A stretch of DNA of 64,000 nucleotides from Polyodon spathula (lineage: Eukaryota; Chordata; Actinopteri; Acipenseriformes; Polyodontidae), in assembly GCF_017654505.1 (NCBI RefSeq), contig NC_054538.1, positions 60,918,184 to 60,982,183 of the forward strand, in the 5' to 3' direction. Under the pieces are notes generated by a model that saw only the letters and a list, made by a program, of their open reading frames with translations, was not told where the DNA came from and made no database searches. Of the stretch, positions 33,990 to 44,695 are shown piece after piece (position 1 is the first letter of the stretch; each line of letters starts with the position of its first letter). The translations under genes were made by a program, and so were the position numbers.

Positions 33990-35760
33990 GGTCAGTTTGT
34001 TGGCATATAGGAGAAAGGCATGCCAGGCTGTGTAAAAGTTTTCGTTAGATCCACAGAGTGTACATTTAATTTTTCAAGCTTCGGCTGCATGAGGTCCCTT
34101 AGCACTGAATATGTGAAGGTGGGGCAGCTTGCCTCCAAGCAAACAAAATCAGGTGTCTAGCCAGCAGGGTAGAGAAGGTGAGAAAGTCAGACTGTATCTG
34201 TCAAAGGGATGTCACTGGGTGTTACACCAAATAATGTAATCAGGGTTGAGATTGATAGGTAGCTGTAGGGTCTGGGAGAGAGTCTCAAAGACATATCAAA
34301 GATGTCCAGAAGAGGGCCAATTCAAGGCAGGACCAAAACACATGGGTGAGGGTGGCAGGAGCCTGCTTGCACCTGTAAAAAGTTGGATCTAAATCCAGTT
34401 ACATCCTGGCCAACCTGGCATTGGAGAGGTGAACACAATGTAAAACTTTGAATTGCCCATGGTGGGCACAGACAGATGAGCAGTGCACTTAAGTATTTGT
34501 TCTGCTTGTTGTGTGGCTAGGAGGTCAAATTGTGTCAGTAAGGTAAGCCGTTTTTTATAAAGATCAGGATTAGGAGATTTGGCATAGTGTTGATCTACTT
34601 GTAGAATAAGGTTAGTGAGCTCAGAGAGACGCACAACACACTGTTTATTTATTTTTGCTGTGTATGAAATGATTTGTCCACGGAAGTAAGATTTAAGAGT
34701 TTCCCATACAACAGTAAAAGAAACTTCAGCATTAGTATTAGTGCCCAGAAAATTTGAGACAAGATGAATTCAACAAAACCTTTGTCAGAGTGTAAAAGAG
34801 AGTTAAAGCACCAAAGCTGGTGGGGCACAATTTGGTCAGAGAATACAAGCTCAAGTAGCAAGGGGCATGGTCAGAGATTACAATACTGTGGTAACCATAA
34901 GAGCGAACAGACGGCAGCAATGTGCTGTTGTGATCGAGTGGTTTGCAGTGCGCAGGTGTACAGGTGATGCAGATGCTCCAACAACGACAGACACAAAGTT
35001 CAAGGTTCAAAACAGTTCTTTATTTTTCTTTATTTTTAAATAATAAGGCTGGTTCTACACAACAATGTGTATTAACAGCTTATAAACCACCAGGTTGAGT
35101 CCCAAAATAATAATACAAAGAATAACAGACAACACAGACACGGTCACTTTCCCTGAAGTGAGTGCTGTTACTGCAGGTGCGGTGCAAGGCAATTATAGTG
35201 ATATAGTGACAGTCGTGAAGTGTAGTCCGGGCTTGATGCTGGCCTGTAGCGACAGCTCCCGGTTCGTGTTAGCAGTCTAACAGTGACAAACACTTAACAC
35301 TCACGATATGCTTTTCACAGTCCGTTTCCTTTCTCGGTCTTTATCATAACCACATCAAAAAAACAAAGTACATCGTCACATTCCCAATTATACCCTTAGT
35401 CATGCCCCCTGTGATAGCTAGTTCAATCACATCTCCTCCAATCCATGACTGACACAACGCATACCGCATTAAGGCAATGATTTTGGGCATTGTGTCTCCG
35501 CCCCCTTCCTGGATGGCTGGCTTCCGACTGACCCTGGAATGAACTGCCAGGCTATCCAGTACAAGGCACACTGTTCCTGTTATACAGTGCCCTCACAGGT
35601 TGGGAGGGAGATTGTTGACTACGATTCATTCGCTCTCTGTCACAGTTGTCAATGAAGAAGTAGTCAATACAAGAAAAAGAGTGATGAACAGGAGAAAGAA
35701 TGAGTACTGTCTAGCAGCAGGGTAGGTAAAATGCCAGTTCAGTCAGGGAACTCGTGTGAT
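33990..35760 (-). pseudogene. L1/Tx1-like LINE relic, RT deleted, split by a solo LTR
   Basis: On the minus strand the 5' side (35760-35645) holds endonuclease sequence, LSPVHHSFSCIDYFFID. It continues across the solo LTR at 34929-35644 as TLLPSVRSYGYHSIVISDHA, with the SDH histidine motif of L1-type endonucleases. Then come LVFSDQIVPHQLWCFNSLLH and, near 34600, DQHYAKSPNPDLYKKRLTLL and FDLLATQQAEQIL, the linker before reverse transcriptase. Instead of the reverse transcriptase, the sequence passes directly to VHLSNARLARM, a stop, then FYRCKQAPATLTHVFWSCLE, the C-terminal cysteine-histidine region. Roughly the whole polymerase domain is gone. Several stops and frameshifts are present. Confidence 0.8.
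34929..35644 (-). mobile_element. Solo LTR, family A (copy A4), inserted in the L1 relic
   Basis: A 716-base unit from TGTGATCGAGTGG to CTCTCTGTCACA, flanked by GCTGT (34924-34928) and GTTGT (35645-35649), a 5-bp duplication with one mismatch. In minus orientation it begins TGTGACAGAGAGCGAATG like A3. Removing it with one flank copy rejoins the L1 endonuclease frame (YFFID to TLLPSVR), which proves both edges. It has full family landmarks, including GGGCTTGATGCTGG and GACAGCTCCCGG. Confidence 0.9.
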
Positions 35761-35764
35761 AGAT

Positions 35765-38025
35765 AAAATATGTACTACAGATTCACATTTATGCATATTA
35801 TAAGTTGTTGGTTAACATAATTTTTAACATAAACCATATTTTTTCCGCTGATAAGTGGAGAGGCTGACTGTAGGAAGGCCATGGGCAGGGGGCAGGATAG
35901 CTGCCCTCCCCATTAGACGAAGCCTAAAAAACAGGTAATGGATCAGGTAAGATCTGAATCCCTTCCCTGATGATCGTTGGACTAGTAAGTACGTTGCTAG
36001 CGATAAGGTACTGGTATTTCAATTGACAATTGTCTGGTTATCGATACTTAATAAGCTTGATTTGATTGACTGATTAAAAGTGAGTTCCCTGCCTGAACTA
36101 ATGCTTTGCTTCATTTACAGGTTTAAAAATAATTGGTTGCCAAAAATGTTTCTGCAAAAGCTGTTGCTAACTGTGACTACTTCTTTCACATGGTTCCTGG
36201 AATTCCCCAATAATATTCTAAATGAATATGCAATTTATACTTTTTGGTGTGTTATGCAATTTATGACTTTTGCACATGTACATTTAATTCAAGTAATTTG
36301 GGAATAATAATGTGTCATTCAAAAGCCTTTATAACCATCACAAGATTGTTACTTAATGATAATATTGTGATTCTGAGTCTACATGAATGCTTTTAAATTA
36401 ATTTAATTCAAGCATTGCTGTTAGGTGGAGGTCACAAAAGCCACAACTCCTCTCCTCTTTCTAAAGTCTTGCACCACCTTAAAACACACTGCAAAATAAA
36501 TAAAAAGAAATGTTGACAGAATCAAGGAGGCCAAACCAGTATTTGCAGACCTGCCAGAGTGTCTCTCTCTGGGCACTTTTATTTGAAACACACATTAAAA
36601 ACAACCACTGGAGCACAGACCTGGTTCCCTAATTTCTTCTAGCTGGTTGCTTGGTGCAACCAACGTCACAGTCCAGCCACCAATGGTGCTCAGTCCTAAA
36701 CCTACCCCACATGTCTTCTGCATGAGATTGACACCAAAACAACCCAAAAACAGACCTTAACCACAGAGATACAATTTAGAAAGGCCTCCTCCCCAAATTG
36801 ACAATCCAATGATGACAATCACCCTGAACATTAGCTTCGTTGTTCTATGGGGGCATCACACCCCCAAGGATTGGTACTATAATTAAATACTGCAAGTTGA
36901 TGCTGTTGTTACTGCAAGTTACCAGTGCTAAAAATCTAACAAAAATACACCTTTGCTTTAATCTAAATTGAGAACAGGGAATAAATATGTCTAAAGCATA
37001 ATTCTTACAGATAGGTTTCAAATCTATGTAACTTTTAACAAAGCTCATCTTTGTGCTGGTAAATCTTGCAATGTCAAAGCTAAAGTGTGGTTACTTCTTT
37101 TGGTAACAGCTTGCTGATGCTTTAATATGCATAATAAGGGATAGAGTTACACAGTGGGAAAAAACTGATGTGAATCACTGTAGTGTCCAAATAAGAGATA
37201 AAACAGCTCAGCTCTCAATAGCACAAACTATAAGACAATGCAGATGTTTATAACTCATACAATCGTTAACATGAAAGAAGGGGGGTGGTTTTTTTTTTTT
37301 TTTTTTTTTTCCAGCATATGCCCAAAACAGACAAAATATAAAATGTAAGATTCTTGGCTGCAATCCATTTCTTTCCTTAATTCATGTAGCATATGTTTGT
37401 TATAATGGTTTTCCTTCTGAAATAAATATAAAATGATATATAAAAAATAAAAAAAAGTATATGAAAAGCAGTAACACAAACATTCTGTACAGGCTCCATA
37501 TTCCAGTATATGTTCTGGTCATAAAAGGAATATGGGAACACCTGGTGTCAATGGCTGTAACCATGTGGTCTCAATGGGATTAACATAAAAAAAGGGCCAC
37601 AGACATTGCTCAAAGGCCAGTGCCAAGCCTTTTTATGTATGTCACTTTTACTATCAGTCCAGCCAAAGCAACGAACCAGAGAAAAAAGCCTAAACTATAT
37701 GAAGTTAAGCAACCACACACGTTTAACTGTAGGTACCCCCTAGCTAGCTATAATTTTATATAAAGTAAATATTTCTCTATCTTCCTGACTTACAGGATTC
37801 AGTGTAATTCTCTGTCACTCACATGACTGTTTAATTTGTTTTGTCTATGGAATCCCTGACATCGTGGTAAACAGGCTCTAAAAAAATGTCAACATAGAAC
37901 ATCAATGACTTGGTTTATATGTCGTGAGAATGTGATGTCATGCACATTCCTCACGCTATAGGAAATGTGTGGCCAAAGCATGGTATGGCAAATAAGGGTG
38001 AGTAAATCGCCAGGAACCCACCAGG
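35765..38025. other. Unassigned non-coding sequence
   Basis: AT-rich with a T run at 37290-37311. I see nothing else I can support. Confidence 0.45.
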
Positions 38026-38029
38026 AACT

Positions 38030-38310
38030 GAGAGTGTAGCAGGTTTATATACCGTGGCCGAGGGGTTTAACTAGCTACTAATTATTCTATTACCCCTCGG
38101 CCACAATCTGCACGAGTTTATTAATTATGTGTGACTGCCGACTAGTTTAACAACGCGCTAGCCGACAGCCACACATTACCACAAGGTTTTATATTTAAAA
38201 CAAAACAAAACACTCAGCGCTTTGCCGTCATATATAAATGCTATTAATAATAAATAAACAAGCACAAAATAACACAGGGGTGGAGGGGGAGACCCCGTTC
38301 TAAAAATAAA
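38030..38310 (-). mobile_element. LTR-like repeat, hairpin family H (copy H3)
   Basis: On the minus strand it reads from a C-rich edge (TCTCCCCCTCCACCCCTGTG) through T-rich sequence and GGCAGTCACACATAATTAAT to the palindrome at 38054-38104. A TATA box, GGTATATAAACCTGC, follows. The order equals that of H2. Sequence conservation outside the palindrome is modest. Borders are approximate. Confidence 0.6.
38054..38104. promoter_or_regulatory. Palindrome upstream of TATA box, family H copy 3
   Basis: GTGGCCGAGGGGT and ACCCCTCGGCCAC form a perfect 13-bp stem around a 25-base AT-rich loop. On the minus strand GGTATATAAAC follows immediately, so the palindrome sits directly upstream of a TATA box. 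Confidence 0.85.
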
Positions 38311-38607
38311 TACACATGTAAACAGCAGGGCCCTGCTACAGTATATATACATACCGTACTGGGAATTTAGAGACCTCTTCATTCAGTATGTTTTTCTTAT
38401 GTGACACCATTTATTCAGCATTTCAAATTATTGAAATTTGTAGGTGACTCCTAAAATGATAGTGCCTTATGCTTTAATTGTTTTATAATCAAGTTTTTTT
38501 TTTGTTGTTTTTTTGTTTTTTTAAATACTGAAGCTACTACAAAGTTTAAAAAAACACAGCACTTTCAAATAAATAAATGAATAAATAAATAACATATTTG
38601 ATAATGG

Positions 38608-39345
38608 ATGCTTTTGTATGTTTCAGGACCTTGAAGAGACCTACTCCCTTCATGGTTTTTGTTATGTTATGTATCTGAGACTTAGATTAGCTATGCAGGC
38701 CTATGGTATGCTATGGGATACAGCTATGCCTCCTCATCCTTTGGCAGGTTGTATCAATCCTATTAGTTTTTCTTGGGGATTGTATCTACTGTTTATGGCC
38801 ATTTGCTAATGAAATCTTATAATCCTCTAGCTGTCACAAAAATCTGGGTGTGTGAGTTGGGGAGTCTAGGTAATATTCCGAACTGGGAGATTCTATGGCT
38901 AAATACATTTATGGCTTCTAAAAACCCTGGCCATCAACTGATACATTTTAAATATATTCACAGAGCTTATGCAAACCCGTACAGATGCTTCCAAATGAAA
39001 ATTATTTCCAACTCTGCATGTAACATCTGTAAACTTGCCACACCTGGCACCACTTATGCATATGTTCTGGGACTGTCCCGTCATTGCCACTTTTTGGAGC
39101 TATGTAACTGGAGTGTTATCAACATTTTAGACACTATAGACACCGAGGACAAGTATGATACGGCAAATGATTTAGATGCAGAAAGTCAAGAGAAAGTTAC
39201 TAAGACTCAAAATGGCATAATCACTAAACAGCCTGCAAGATGTAAAGACTGAAATTGAGTTAAGAACAACCAAAACAATATAATAAAATAATTTACTTTT
39301 TATTTTACTGAACTTGAATATGGTACTTTTATTTTATTTCATTAT
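38608..39345 (+). pseudogene. L1/Tx1-like LINE, C-terminal fragment of ORF2
   Basis: The first frame reads FQDLEETYSLHGFCYVMYLR and LAMQAYGMLW, then shifts near 38790 to EILWLNTFMASKNPGHQLIH, FKYIHRAYANPYRCFQMKI and CNICKLATPGTTYAYVLGLS. These correspond to the ORF2 region after reverse transcriptase and to the terminal cysteine-histidine knuckle, in which the expected H..W..C part is altered. The fragment continues with diverged 3' sequence to about 39345. It is a separate insertion from the one at 4480-6120 and lies on the other strand. It is inactive. Confidence 0.78.
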
Positions 39346-39353
39346 AAAAAAAA

Positions 39354-39717
39354 CACTGTGTAACAATTTTTTTTTTTTTTTTTTGTTCCTGGGTAGTAAG
39401 TGTTATTTCCTAATTGCTTATGCCTCAAAAGTATAGAAAATGGCTATTATTCCCCACAAACTTTGTTTTTGTGACCAGGACAGTGATATTTCAAAATATC
39501 ACTATTTCCAATGGGAAAACGTGCAAATGTGTGTCTTTTCGTTCACATAAAGTCAGAAAAAAACAACATATGAATCCAAATTAACATGTATTTATACTAA
39601 AGTAATACAAAAATGACTACAAAAGATTTAGAAGTGAGTAGTTTCTCGAGATTTACGATTATACTGTAAATACAGTATAATCGTAAATCTCGAAAAACTA
39701 CTCACTTCTAAATCTTT
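39354..39717 (-). repeat. Fold-back repeat family F, copy 3, with a large palindrome
   Basis: On the minus strand it follows the same order as copies 1 and 2. Its end is joined head to head to a second, truncated terminus, making arms 39622-39669 and 39672-39717. The core CGAGATTTACGATTATACTG is followed by its exact complement after a few bases. It directly adjoins the LINE fragment at 39345. Confidence 0.85.
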
Positions 39718-39842
39718 ACTTACTTCTTTGTTACTCATTAGTACCATTCAGTTGGTAGAAGCATGTGTAAATGACACATGCCAGAGGTCCATCGGTTAAA
39801 AGAAGATATTGTATCTTACATGAACGAATATGAGGTTCTACT

Positions 39843-39843
39843 C

Positions 39844-39875
<32 letters not shown>
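39843..39875. repeat. (ATT)n microsatellite
   Basis: About 11 copies of ATT. Confidence 0.93.
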
Positions 39876-39876
<1 letters not shown>

Positions 39877-40074
39877 GTTGTGGGGAATGTGGGTGAGTGG
39901 GGTAACCTATTGTAGATTTACTAAACATTATGACTTTATTTTGTATATCATTAACCTAAAGTGCTGGTATTTTAGCTCTGTTCGTAAACTACCATAAGGA
40001 TCAGAACTGCTGAAGCTACCCTTTTGTAGGAAATCTTGTGTATATTATATATGTAAGTGTTTAATATGTATATA

Positions 40075-41578
40075 CAGTGGCTTGCGAAAGTATTGACCCC
40101 CCTTGTTTAAAAAAATTCTAAAAAATAAATAATGGAAAAGTGGTGCGTGCATATGTATTCACCCCCTTTGCTATTAAGCCTCTAAATAGGATCTGGTGCA
40201 ACCAATTACCTTCAGAAGTCACATAATTAGTTAAATAAAGTCCACCTGTGTGCAATCTAAGTGTCACATGATCTGTGACATGATCTCAGTATATATACAC
40301 CTGTTCTGAAAGGCCCCAGAGTCTGCAACACCACTAAGCAAGGGGCACCACCAAGCAAGCGGCACCATGAAGACCAAGGAGCTCTCCAAACAGGTCAGGG
40401 ACAAAGTTGTGGAGAAGTACAGATCAGGGCTGGGTTATAAAAAAATATCCGAAACTTTGAACATCCCACGGAGCACCATTAAAGCCATTATTAAAAAATG
40501 GAAAGAATATGGCACTACAGCAAACCTGGCAATAGAGGGCTGCCCACCAAAACACACGGACCAGGTAAGGAGGGCATTAATCAGAGAGGCAACAAATAGA
40601 CCAAAGATAACCCTGAAGGAGCTACAAAGCTCCACAGTGGAGATTGGAGTATCTGTCCATAAGACCACTTTAAGCCGTACACTCCACAGAGCTGGGCTTT
40701 ACGGAAGAGTGGCCAGAAAAAAGCCATTGCTTAAAGAAAAAAATAAGCAAACACATTTGGTGTTCGCCAAAAGACAGGTGGGAGACTCCCCAAACATATG
40801 GAAGAAGATACTCTGGTCAGATGAGACTAAAATTGAGCTTTTTGGCCATCAAGAAAAACGTTATGTCTGGCGTAAACCCAACACCTCTCATCACCCCGAG
40901 AACACCATCCCCACAGTGAAGCATGTTTTTCATCGGCAGGGACTGGGAAACTGGTCAGAATTGAAGGAATGATGGATGGCGCTAAATACAGGGAAATTCT
41001 TGAGGGAAACCTGTTTCAGTCTTCCAGAGATTTGAGACTGGGACGGAGGTTCACCTTCCAGCAGGACAATGACCCTAAGCATACTGTTAAAGCAACACTC
41101 GAGTGGTTTAAGGGGAAACATTTAAATGTCTTGGAATGGCCTAGTCAAAGCCCAGACCTCAATCCAATTGAGAATCTGTGGTATGACTTAAAGATTGCTG
41201 TATACCAGCAGAACCCATCCAACTTGAAAGAGCTGGAGCAGTTTTGCCTTGAAGAATGGGCAAAAATCCCAGTGGCTAGATGTGCCAAGCTTATAGATAC
41301 ATACCCCAAGAGACTTGCAGCTGTAATTGCTGCAAAAGATGGCTCTACAAAGTATTGACTTTGGGGGGGGGTGAATACTTATGCACGCTCAAGTTTTCTG
41401 TTTTTTGGTCTTATTTCTTGTTTGTTTCACAATTAAAAATATTTTGCATCTTCAAAGTGGTAGGGGGTTGTGTAAATCAAATGATACAAACCCCCAAAAA
41501 ATCCATTTTAATTCCAGGTTGTAAGGCAACAAAATAGGAAAAATGCCAAGGGGGGGTCAATACTTTCGCAAGCCACTG
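40075..41578 (+). mobile_element. Tc1-like transposon (copy T2), both ends preserved
   Basis: A 1504-base element with CAGTGGCTTGCGAAAGTATT at the left end and its complement at the right, flanked by TA on both sides. A second pair of motifs lies inside each end: GCGTGCATATGTATTCACCC at left and its near-complement GGGTGAATACTTATGCACGC at right. This is the two-site (IR/DR) arrangement known from Sleeping Beauty-type Tc1 elements. The encoded transposase lies between 40367 and 41358. Confidence 0.95.
40367..41358 (+). pseudogene. Tc1-like transposase, one 28-bp deletion from intact
   Basis: The start ATG 40367 gives MKTKELSKQVRDKVVEKYRS and SETLNIPRSTIKAIIKKWKE (helix-turn-helix). The second DNA-binding part follows (ITLKELQSSTVEIGVSVHKT, LHRAGLYGRVARKKPLLKEK), then the catalytic core ILWSDETKIELFG with the first D. 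After PTVKHV a 28-bp gap relative to copy T1 removes the GGGS-containing stretch and shifts the frame. The second frame, to 41358, has [20 protein letters not shown] (second D), [17 protein letters not shown] (E) and ends DGSTKY. Apart from this one deletion I see no stop, and the triad, the helix-turn-helix and the C-terminus are all present. Length would be the usual 340 or so. It catalysed transposition into TA and is now inactive. Confidence 0.93.
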
Positions 41579-43200
41579 TAAATATTTATGCATTCAACAT
41601 TTTTTAGAAAATAATACATGGACAGTACAAAGCGCTGGAATTTTGGTATTTTAATAAAGCTGCATAGCAGTTGTGCAATGGCAAATTGGAACACTGACAG
41701 AAATATTTAAATAATGTTTAAGGAGGCTTGGTGGTCCTGTGCTCCATCCTTCAGGTGAGACATAAAACCAATGCCCTATTGTAAGTGACTCTGCAGCAGC
41801 AGTTGAGCTGCTTAGTTCACCCTCAAGTCTCTGTCAGTTGCTTTGGATAAAATTGTCTGCTAAATACTAAGTATACCCTCCCATATTTAAATATTAAATA
41901 GGTAATTACAATTTTGAAGGAGAATTTATCTTGCTGAAAGAAAAATACATGTAAACCCAAATTTCCCAAAAGGTACTACCAAAATATCATGACAAAAAGG
42001 TGAGACTTCTTGCTATTTTTGCATGTAAACCAAGTCAATGTGTAAATGGAGCTCTTAACAAAAGAATAACATGGAAGGGGAGCAATCTACAAGCCTTGTA
42101 GCACACTATACAGCTGAAGGAATTGGAGACATTAAAAAAAAAAAAAAAAAAGGAATTACGTCCCTTCAGAACAGTTTAAGCCCCTGGAAGACTTCATGAT
42201 ATATAGTGAATCGGTGCCATTGTGGCTATTCATGATATCCCTACCCACACCATATTGACAGTGTAATGGAAGGTGTTTACAATTCTTGGTCCTACCCACA
42301 TATCATCAAACAGTGCCAACTGTATAAACCGTCTGTGGTTTCTCAGGAGAATACTTCAGGGTGAAGAGAAATCTCATTAGTAAGTGTTATTCAAATAAAG
42401 GGGGTGGAGAATAATCTATTCAGACATGTGAAACTAATGTGTGCTTTCCTTAAAAAATAAAGCTGTGTGAAACAGATTCTGCCACAGAAGTGAGCTACAG
42501 AGAGAGATTAAAAAGACAAATAAATAGAATCTTAGCAGTCAGTAAGAAAAAGAAGAACAGAAAGCAGGGGTGCAAGACCAAATACATTCTAGATCAAGAA
42601 AAACTTGGTTGTTAGTAAAATAAAATAAAATACAAGCGGTGCAAAGATAAAATGAAAGTAATTGTTAACAAAGCCTGAAAAATAATTTGTGAGAATATAC
42701 TACTTTCAACAAAATCTTGGTACTGTATATATCATATTTCATTTTTATTACTTAAAAAAAAAACATCTGGAAATGATGCACTGATAATCTGGACTTTGAG
42801 AGGAAGATGTCGAGGGGACAGCTGGAAGTCCTCTGGTTACTTGGTGAAGGTTGGATGCAGTAGCTTTGTCAGTGCTATAATTTTGTAGCGAAAAGTTTGG
42901 GAAAAGTTTCTATGAACCTGAAGTGTATCATATTGGAACTGCAGGAGACAACAAGAAGAGACAAAGTGGATTCATGTGAAGAGCTGGATGAATAGACCAT
43001 ACATTTAAAGATGCACCATGTATTTCTGAGGTAAAAAGTAAAGAAAAATGTGTCTCATGCCACCAAAGGAAGGTTATGTCTTATGGGGGTTTGTCTTCCA
43101 GACTACAGCCATGTTGAGATGATCCCACTGATGTTAGAGAGTTGCAGAGTTCATGGACGGCATCAGAATCATTCATTTACAGAAACGCTCCTAATGTGAG
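41579..43200. other. Mostly unassigned non-coding sequence
   Basis: Contains a SINE at 41721-41870, an A run near 42140 and otherwise AT-rich sequence without supported features. Confidence 0.45.
41721..41870 (+). mobile_element. SINE fragment with an L2-type 3' tail
   Basis: It contains GGTGAGACATAAAACCAATG and ends with TCAGTTGCTTTGGATAAAAT followed by TGTCTGCTAAATACT. That end is the conserved tail shared by L2-clade LINEs and the SINEs they mobilise in fish (TTGGATAAAAGCGTCTGCTAAAT-type). No RNA polymerase III promoter is evident, so the copy is 5'-truncated or a LINE 3' end. Confidence 0.65.
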
Positions 43201-43206
43201 TATTAA

Positions 43207-43824
43207 CACTTTGCAGTCCTATGTCGAACCAGGTCCGACATTACAATTTTCCCTTTCCCGTCCAATGTTCGACCCTGTCCAACATCATCAAAAAGACGTA
43301 AAGCACGGGTCTCTAGTTGTTTTTTCTTCGGAAAAAGCTGAGAAAACACTTCAATGGCCAAGACCAATAGGAGCCAAATGAAGTCGAAAAGAAAAAATGG
43401 CGTATCTCATAGCACCATCCACTACAGAGATAACATGGACATAACAAAGGAGGTAGCTGCTTCTGCATCTAGCACTCAAAGAATATCACTGACATTTGCA
43501 GATTTTTTTTGAGATGTTATAGTAATAAAATAATGACTTGGATCACATTATTGAGAAGTTTTTTGATAAAACAAGTGATCAGGAGAGCATTTATCAGTAT
43601 GCACGTCTATAAAGAGGTATGTGAAAAAATACAGTGAACAAAGGGTGGGGCTTGGCTAGAGATGTAATACTGATGTCGTTTTGCCACAGAATGCATTTTA
43701 AACTTGTTTTACTCTGAAGCAAAAAATATTCTAAACAGCGTGTGTAAAATAAACAGTGCGTGTGAAAATAAATTGGACCTGACACGCCTGACAAGTGCTG
43801 AATAAATAAATGGACTGCAAAGGG
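43207..43824. mobile_element. Non-autonomous piggyBac-type element (copy P1)
   Basis: The ends CACTTTGCAGTCC and GGACTGCAAAGGG are inverted copies and are flanked by TTAA at 43203-43206 and 43825-43828, the piggyBac target. The 618-base body matches 60776-61295 over most of its length. An internal stretch can be read as NDLDHIIEKFFDKTSD then QYARL and a stop, with ASASSTQRISLTFADFF upstream, possibly a vestige of a transposase N-terminus. No catalytic domain is present. Confidence 0.82.
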
Positions 43825-43983
43825 TTAAGCACTCAGGCAATCATGTTGTAGGATCACACTTGACTACAGAAGTTTTTACAAACTGCAAGTGTATAATACA
43901 GTCTTAACATCCCATTCCTTTAATACTTTTAATGACACGTTTTTTGCGTTGTTCTTTCATATGTACAGTGCATACAATCTAAC

Positions 43984-44446
43984 TGTGTCAGGGAGGACCT
44001 TGTTGCTGGTTCAGCTACGCTGCTTCTTTGGTAAATAGGAAGGCTTGCACGGAGTGGAGCTGATTGGGAGATCCTGATTGGCTGGTGGCGTGTCGAGGGA
44101 GCCAATGTTTGAGGCGACTGCAATGCCGTAGCTACACAGGCGGGCTATGAGGATGAGGATGCCTGGACTCTGGGAGTCCAGAAGTAGGTAAGTTTAGGGG
44201 ATTTAATCCCAAACTAAGTACAATGAAGGTTAGTAATGTAATAGGTTCCTGAAGCAGAATGTTGTTTGGGCAAACTTTTATTTTTAGCTTTATTTTGTTT
44301 TCTTTATTAAATCCAGCACCAGGATTACCATGCGGGCTTGTGTTGTAATTGAATCTGCGTGCCTGTGCGACGTGTCAAAACCCACTGCTCTGTCTGATTC
44401 AGTATTATACAGTGACGACCCATGTATGTAACATCGCCCTGTTACA
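43984..44446 (+). mobile_element. Probable solo LTR, family E
   Basis: A 463-base unit runs from TGTGTCAGGGAGG to CGCCCTGTTACA. Flanks CTAAC (43979-43983) and CAAAC (44447-44451) agree at four of five bases. A GC-rich left part and TTATTAAATCCAGCACC as a possible poly(A) signal fit an LTR. Only one copy is visible, so the call is structural. The orientation is taken from the poly(A)-like signal. Confidence 0.5.
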
Positions 44447-44616
44447 CAAACCTTGTGGTTTCCGTTCACAGTTCCTTACCTGTGAGAGTTTTTGTCTGAT
44501 AAGTCCTGTCATCAACTTTTATGTCATCGCCTAGACAGCAAGCCCAGGATAGTTGCTGAGTTATATTTGGTGATAGTGTGGTGGTCGAACAAAATTTTAG
44601 ATTTCAAAAAATAAAA

Positions 44617-44622
<6 letters not shown>

Positions 44623-44691
<69 letters not shown>
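44623..44691. repeat. (AT)n microsatellite
   Basis: About 69 bases of alternating A and T. Confidence 0.95.
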
Positions 44692-44695
<4 letters not shown>

